Of a stretch of 42,336 nt of DNA, positions 39,930 to 42,336 are shown in pieces. The translations under genes were made by a program, and so were the position numbers. The first letter of the stretch is position 1. The number at the start of each line of letters is the position of its first letter. Origin of the DNA: Embleya hyalina (GTDB taxonomy: Bacteria; Actinomycetota; Actinomycetes; Streptomycetales; Streptomycetaceae). Under the pieces are notes generated by a model. That model did no database searches. It saw only the letters and a list, made by a program, of their open reading frames with translations, and was not told where the DNA came from. The stretch covers positions 1 to 42,336 of the forward strand of contig NZ_BIFH01000051.1 in NCBI RefSeq assembly GCF_003967355.1, given 5' to 3'.

Positions 39930-40430
39930 ATGTTCGCCGTGCTGCGTCGGGTCACCGGAATTCGTCGTACCGTCGCGCTCCGCCGGACCGGTGGCCGGGG
40001 CGCCGAGGGCGGTCCGCAGGCCGTGGTGGTGCCGATCGTGCGCATGGACGCCGCCGCGGTCGCCGCGCTCGCGGCCGCGCGGGACATGGGCGGGCGGGCG
40101 ATCGCGGTGCATGTGACGCGCCCCGGCGAACGGGCCGTTCGGGACGCGCTGGTGGACGCGTGGGACGCGGCCGGCGTGGACGCGCCGCTGAGCGTGGTCT
40201 TCGACGAGCGGGACCGGCTCGTCGAGGCGCTGGCGACGTTCGTCCGGGGTCTGCCGGAGCGCCGGGTGGCCGTGTTGGTGCCGGCCGCCGCCGACCCGGC
40301 CCGGGGGCGCGGACGGCACGACGTCCTGGTCGAGGCGCTGCGCGCGGAGGGTTGCGCGCTGCTGGTGGTCCGGGCCGAGGCCGCCGCGCCTCCGCCGCCC
40401 GCGCGCGACCCACTGGTCACCGCCGCCTGA
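39930..40430 (+). CDS. Stand-alone protein like the C-terminal domain of APC permeases
   Basis: 166 residues, alpha/beta, USP-like. AVVVPIVRMDAAAVAALAAARDMGGRAIAVHV followed by PLSVVFDERDRLVEALATFVRGLP and VAVLVPAA resembles the soluble C-terminal region found after the transmembrane part of some actinobacterial amino-acid (APC) permeases. No transmembrane segments are encoded here. AAGGAGG at good spacing makes ATG 39930 certain. Role unknown; it may bind nucleotides or act in trans on a transporter. The family link is from memory. Confidence 0.7.
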   Translation: MFAVLRRVTGIRRTVALRRTGGRGAEGGPQAVVVPIVRMDAAAVAALAAARDMGGRAIAVHVTRPGERAVRDALVDAWDAAGVDAPLSVVFDERDRLVEALATFVRGLPERRVAVLVPAAADPARGRGRHDVLVEALRAEGCALLVVRAEAAAPPPPARDPLVTAA

Positions 40431-40519
40431 CGGGGCCGGCCGAAATCGGCGACCCTGTTGACCGGATTCGGCGCGCGACTAGGCTTCCGGGGCGTTGTGC
40501 CCATTCACCGGAGGCCGAA

Positions 40520-40903
40520 GTGACCGAGAGCAGAGCAGGCGGAGCGCCCGCGCGACGTGGCCCCGGCGAGTTGGAGTCCGAGATCCTGTCCCTGCTGTGG
40601 ATGTCGCCGACGGCGATGGGCGCGGCCGCGGTGCAGGCACGGGTCTCCGGCGATCTGGCGTACACGACGGTGGTGACGATCCTGTCCCGCCTGCACGACA
40701 AGGGCGTGCTCCAGCGCACCAGGTCGGGCCGGTCCTACGTGTACGCGCCGGTGTACGACGAGGCCGGGCTCGCCGCGCGGCGGATGCGCCAGGTGCTGGA
40801 CAAGGAGGGCGACCGCCGCGCGGTCCTCGCCCGATTCGTCTCCGACCTGTCCACCGACGACGAGGCACTGCTGCGCCGACTGCTGGAAGAGGGCGGGTCC
40901 TAG
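40520..40903 (+). CDS. BlaI/MecI-family transcriptional repressor
   Basis: 127 residues with the Penicillinase_R winged helix: GELESEILSLLWMSPTAMGAAAVQARVSGDLAYTTVVTILSRLHDKGVLQRTRSGRSYVYAPV, then a dimerisation tail. GGAGG 5 nt before GTG 40520 fixes the start. Such repressors are usually paired with a BlaR/MecR1-type M56 membrane protease; none follows here, as the next gene runs the other way. It may therefore act on distant genes or be an orphan. Confidence 0.9.
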   Translation: MTESRAGGAPARRGPGELESEILSLLWMSPTAMGAAAVQARVSGDLAYTTVVTILSRLHDKGVLQRTRSGRSYVYAPVYDEAGLAARRMRQVLDKEGDRRAVLARFVSDLSTDDEALLRRLLEEGGS

Positions 40904-40950
40904 TCGGGCGCACCGGCTCGTCCACCGACCCGGAAGCGCGTGGCAGATCT

Positions 40951-41523
40951 TCAGTAGGTCGGAAAGTCCGCCGTCGTCAACGCGAACCCGAAACCGGGCA
41001 GCGGCACGTCCTGGCCGAAGGCGTAGGCCGCGCGAGCGGTGTACTTGCCGCTCTTGGGCTCGAAGTTGACCACGATCGTGCCCTGGCGCGGGTCGACGAT
41101 CAGGTAGACCGGGATGCGCATGCGCGGATAGTCGCGCAGCTTGGCCTCCCAGTCGTTCTCGGGGTTCGATCGGGACACGACCTCGACGACGAGTCGCAGG
41201 TCGGCGGCGGGAATGTGGTTCTCGATGGTGATGAGATCGTCTTCCGGAAAGACGCAGACATCGGGGTTGCGCCTTATCAGGTTGACATCGTCCAACACGT
41301 CGATTCCACCGTGCACCGCCATCCCGGCCCACTCGGGACGCCCGGCGATCCCCTGCTCGATGCGCATGCGCAGGCGACGCACGATGAACTCGTGGATGCC
41401 GGAGGGGCCGGTCATCATGACGAGGGTGCCATCGCTGATCTCGACCTTGTAATTGGACGGCGTGCGCATGCTCTCGGCGATGGCGGTCAGTCGGTCGAAT
41501 TCCTCGCGGTCCATACTCCCCAT
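40951..41523 (-). CDS. Uma2-family (DUF820) PD-(D/E)XK endonuclease-like protein
   Basis: 190 residues. The Uma2 core is visible: DGTLVMMTGPSGIHEFIVRRL, RNPDVCVFPEDD (catalytic D), VVEVVSRSNPENDWEAKLRDYPRMRIPVYLIVDPRQGTIVV (E, D and K of the PD-(D/E)XK site plus the YxxxxVP strand). Uma2 proteins are numerous in actinomycetes, often in multiple copies, with unsettled roles. Two ATGs (41523 and 41514) are possible; GGGGAG overlaps the second. No partner gene is adjacent. Confidence 0.85.
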   Translation of the reverse strand: MGSMDREEFDRLTAIAESMRTPSNYKVEISDGTLVMMTGPSGIHEFIVRRLRMRIEQGIAGRPEWAGMAVHGGIDVLDDVNLIRRNPDVCVFPEDDLITIENHIPAADLRLVVEVVSRSNPENDWEAKLRDYPRMRIPVYLIVDPRQGTIVVNFEPKSGKYTARAAYAFGQDVPLPGFGFALTTADFPTY

Positions 41524-41879
41524 GGTAGGTCGTACGTTTTCGAGATCGCGTTGCGTGGCGGGATGGTCACCCGGATGGGAACGGGCGTGCCCTCGAGGTT
41601 GACCCCCACGCGGGTCACCGGGAGACTTTCGGGTGTGGGGATCACGACGTGGGCTGCCGGCTTCGGCGGGCCTGTTGTCGCGCCTGTGATGCGGCGGCAT
41701 CGGATCGCGCATCTTCCCGTTCCGCCCGGTATGCGCTGTCGGTAGGGCGCGCGCCGGCTTCGGTTTGTTGATGGGTCGTCATGTCTCGTGAACGTGCGGG
41801 GTTTCGGCGGTCCGCGCCCGCGTGCGCCCGCTTCGGATGACGTGTTTTTCATGCGAAGGCCGAAAGGGACACCACGCTC
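41524..41879. other. Divergent intergenic region, no gene seen
   Basis: About 356 bp between the Uma2 gene and the dioxygenase. Open frames are shadows. GTGTTTTTC near 41842 is a T5 run; no confident promoter or repeat. Confidence 0.4.
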
Positions 41880-42336
41880 ATGACCGCTGTAACCGTTTCC
41901 GTATCGCCCGTTGCCGCCCGAATCGGGGCCGTGGTCGAAGGAGTTCGCCTGGGCGGCGAGCTCGACTCGATCACGGTGGACACCGTCCGGGACGCACTGC
42001 ACCGGCACAGGGTGATCTTCTTCCGCGACCAGCACCACCTGGACGACGCGGGTCAACTCGCCTTCGCCCGGCTCCTCGGCGAGCCGATCGGGCACCCGAC
42101 CGCGTCCGCCGAGGGCGAGCTGATCGTGCCGATCGACACCGATCACGGGGTGGTCGCCGATCGTTGGCACACCGATGTCACGTTCGTTCCCGCCTATCCG
42201 CTCGCCTCCATCCTGCGCGCGGTGCGGTTGCCGGACGTGGGCGGGGATACGTTGTGGGCCGATACCGCGAGCGCCTACGCGGAACTGCCCGCTCCGCTGG
42301 CGGCGTTCGCGGATTCGCTGCGGGCGGTGCACAGCA
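41880..42336 (+). CDS. TauD/TfdA-family Fe(II)/2-oxoglutarate dioxygenase, truncated by window end
   Basis: The first 152 residues of a reading frame that is still open at the window end. The N-terminal part ([40 protein letters not shown]) and the H97-x-D99 iron motif in WHTDVTF followed by [26 protein letters not shown] identify the TauD/TfdA family. The distal His and 2-oxoglutarate Arg lie beyond the window. Expected chemistry: 2-oxoglutarate-dependent hydroxylation, for example release of sulfite from taurine or alkylsulfates; the substrate cannot be set from this part. AGGGAC precedes ATG 41880. Confidence 0.88.
   Translation, partial: MTAVTVSVSPVAARIGAVVEGVRLGGELDSITVDTVRDALHRHRVIFFRDQHHLDDAGQLAFARLLGEPIGHPTASAEGELIVPIDTDHGVVADRWHTDVTFVPAYPLASILRAVRLPDVGGDTLWADTASAYAELPAPLAAFADSLRAVHS

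Noticed and set aside
40925-40962. CCGACC/GGTCGG inverted repeat as a terminator between the BlaI and Uma2 genes
   Set aside because: The stem is only 6 bp with a 26-nt loop and enters the Uma2 coding end, so it is too weak to call.

Overview
The window is very GC-rich. Its gene content points to a filamentous actinomycete of the Streptomycetaceae: a conservon operon (cvnABCD plus a P450), a RelA/SpoT homologue, lipoprotein L,D-transpeptidases, SoxR, DUF1275 and DUF742 proteins, and many GTG starts with 4-bp ATGA/GTGA overlaps. I cannot name the species. No phage, IS element, integrase or CRISPR array is visible. Most of the window looks chromosomal.

Layout. 1-711: non-coding, low-complexity DNA with hairpins, a 30-bp tandem repeat and a G-quadruplex motif. 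712-3482: a MarR regulator converging on a RelA/SpoT protein; their stop codons overlap inside a 24-bp perfect palindrome. 3727-6887: an APH-fold kinase divergent from a PAP2_3 membrane phosphatase across a palindromic operator, then a HAD protein. 7131-9687: a stand-alone TPR protein divergent from a small primase/polymerase-like protein, then a small conserved protein. 9774-15719: a minus-strand operon encoding an HTH-TPR regulator, a PD-(D/E)XK nuclease with an Fe-S-type cysteine cluster, a protein with no recognisable domain, and a UPF1/DNA2-like SF1 helicase. The TPR part of the regulator is paralogous to the stand-alone TPR protein. 15977-16104: tRNA-Lys(CTT) with its promoter and terminator.

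16433-22026: a P450 converging on the conservon operon, whose own P450 has Trp in place of the EXXR arginine. 22777-25364: two tandem L,D-transpeptidase lipoproteins. 25604-28667: a DUF6629-like membrane protein, a QueA-like/SDR operon, and soxR divergent from it across a well-formed SoxR box. 28714-34545: a polysaccharide-deacetylase-like protein, a DUF1275 membrane protein, an ABC-F ATPase with a ~220-nt leader, a PPOX-class protein and a WYL regulator. 34862-38228: a MacB/FtsX-type ABC transporter followed by strong terminators. 38362-42336: endonuclease V, a lipoprotein, a stand-alone domain like the APC-permease C-terminus, a BlaI-type repressor, a Uma2 nuclease and a truncated TauD-family dioxygenase.

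The best candidate for an undescribed system is the four-gene helicase/nuclease operon at 9774-15719. It looks like a split DNA2/AddAB-type DNA-processing machine with its own HTH-TPR regulator. Its role in phage defence, repair or plasmid control is inference only.
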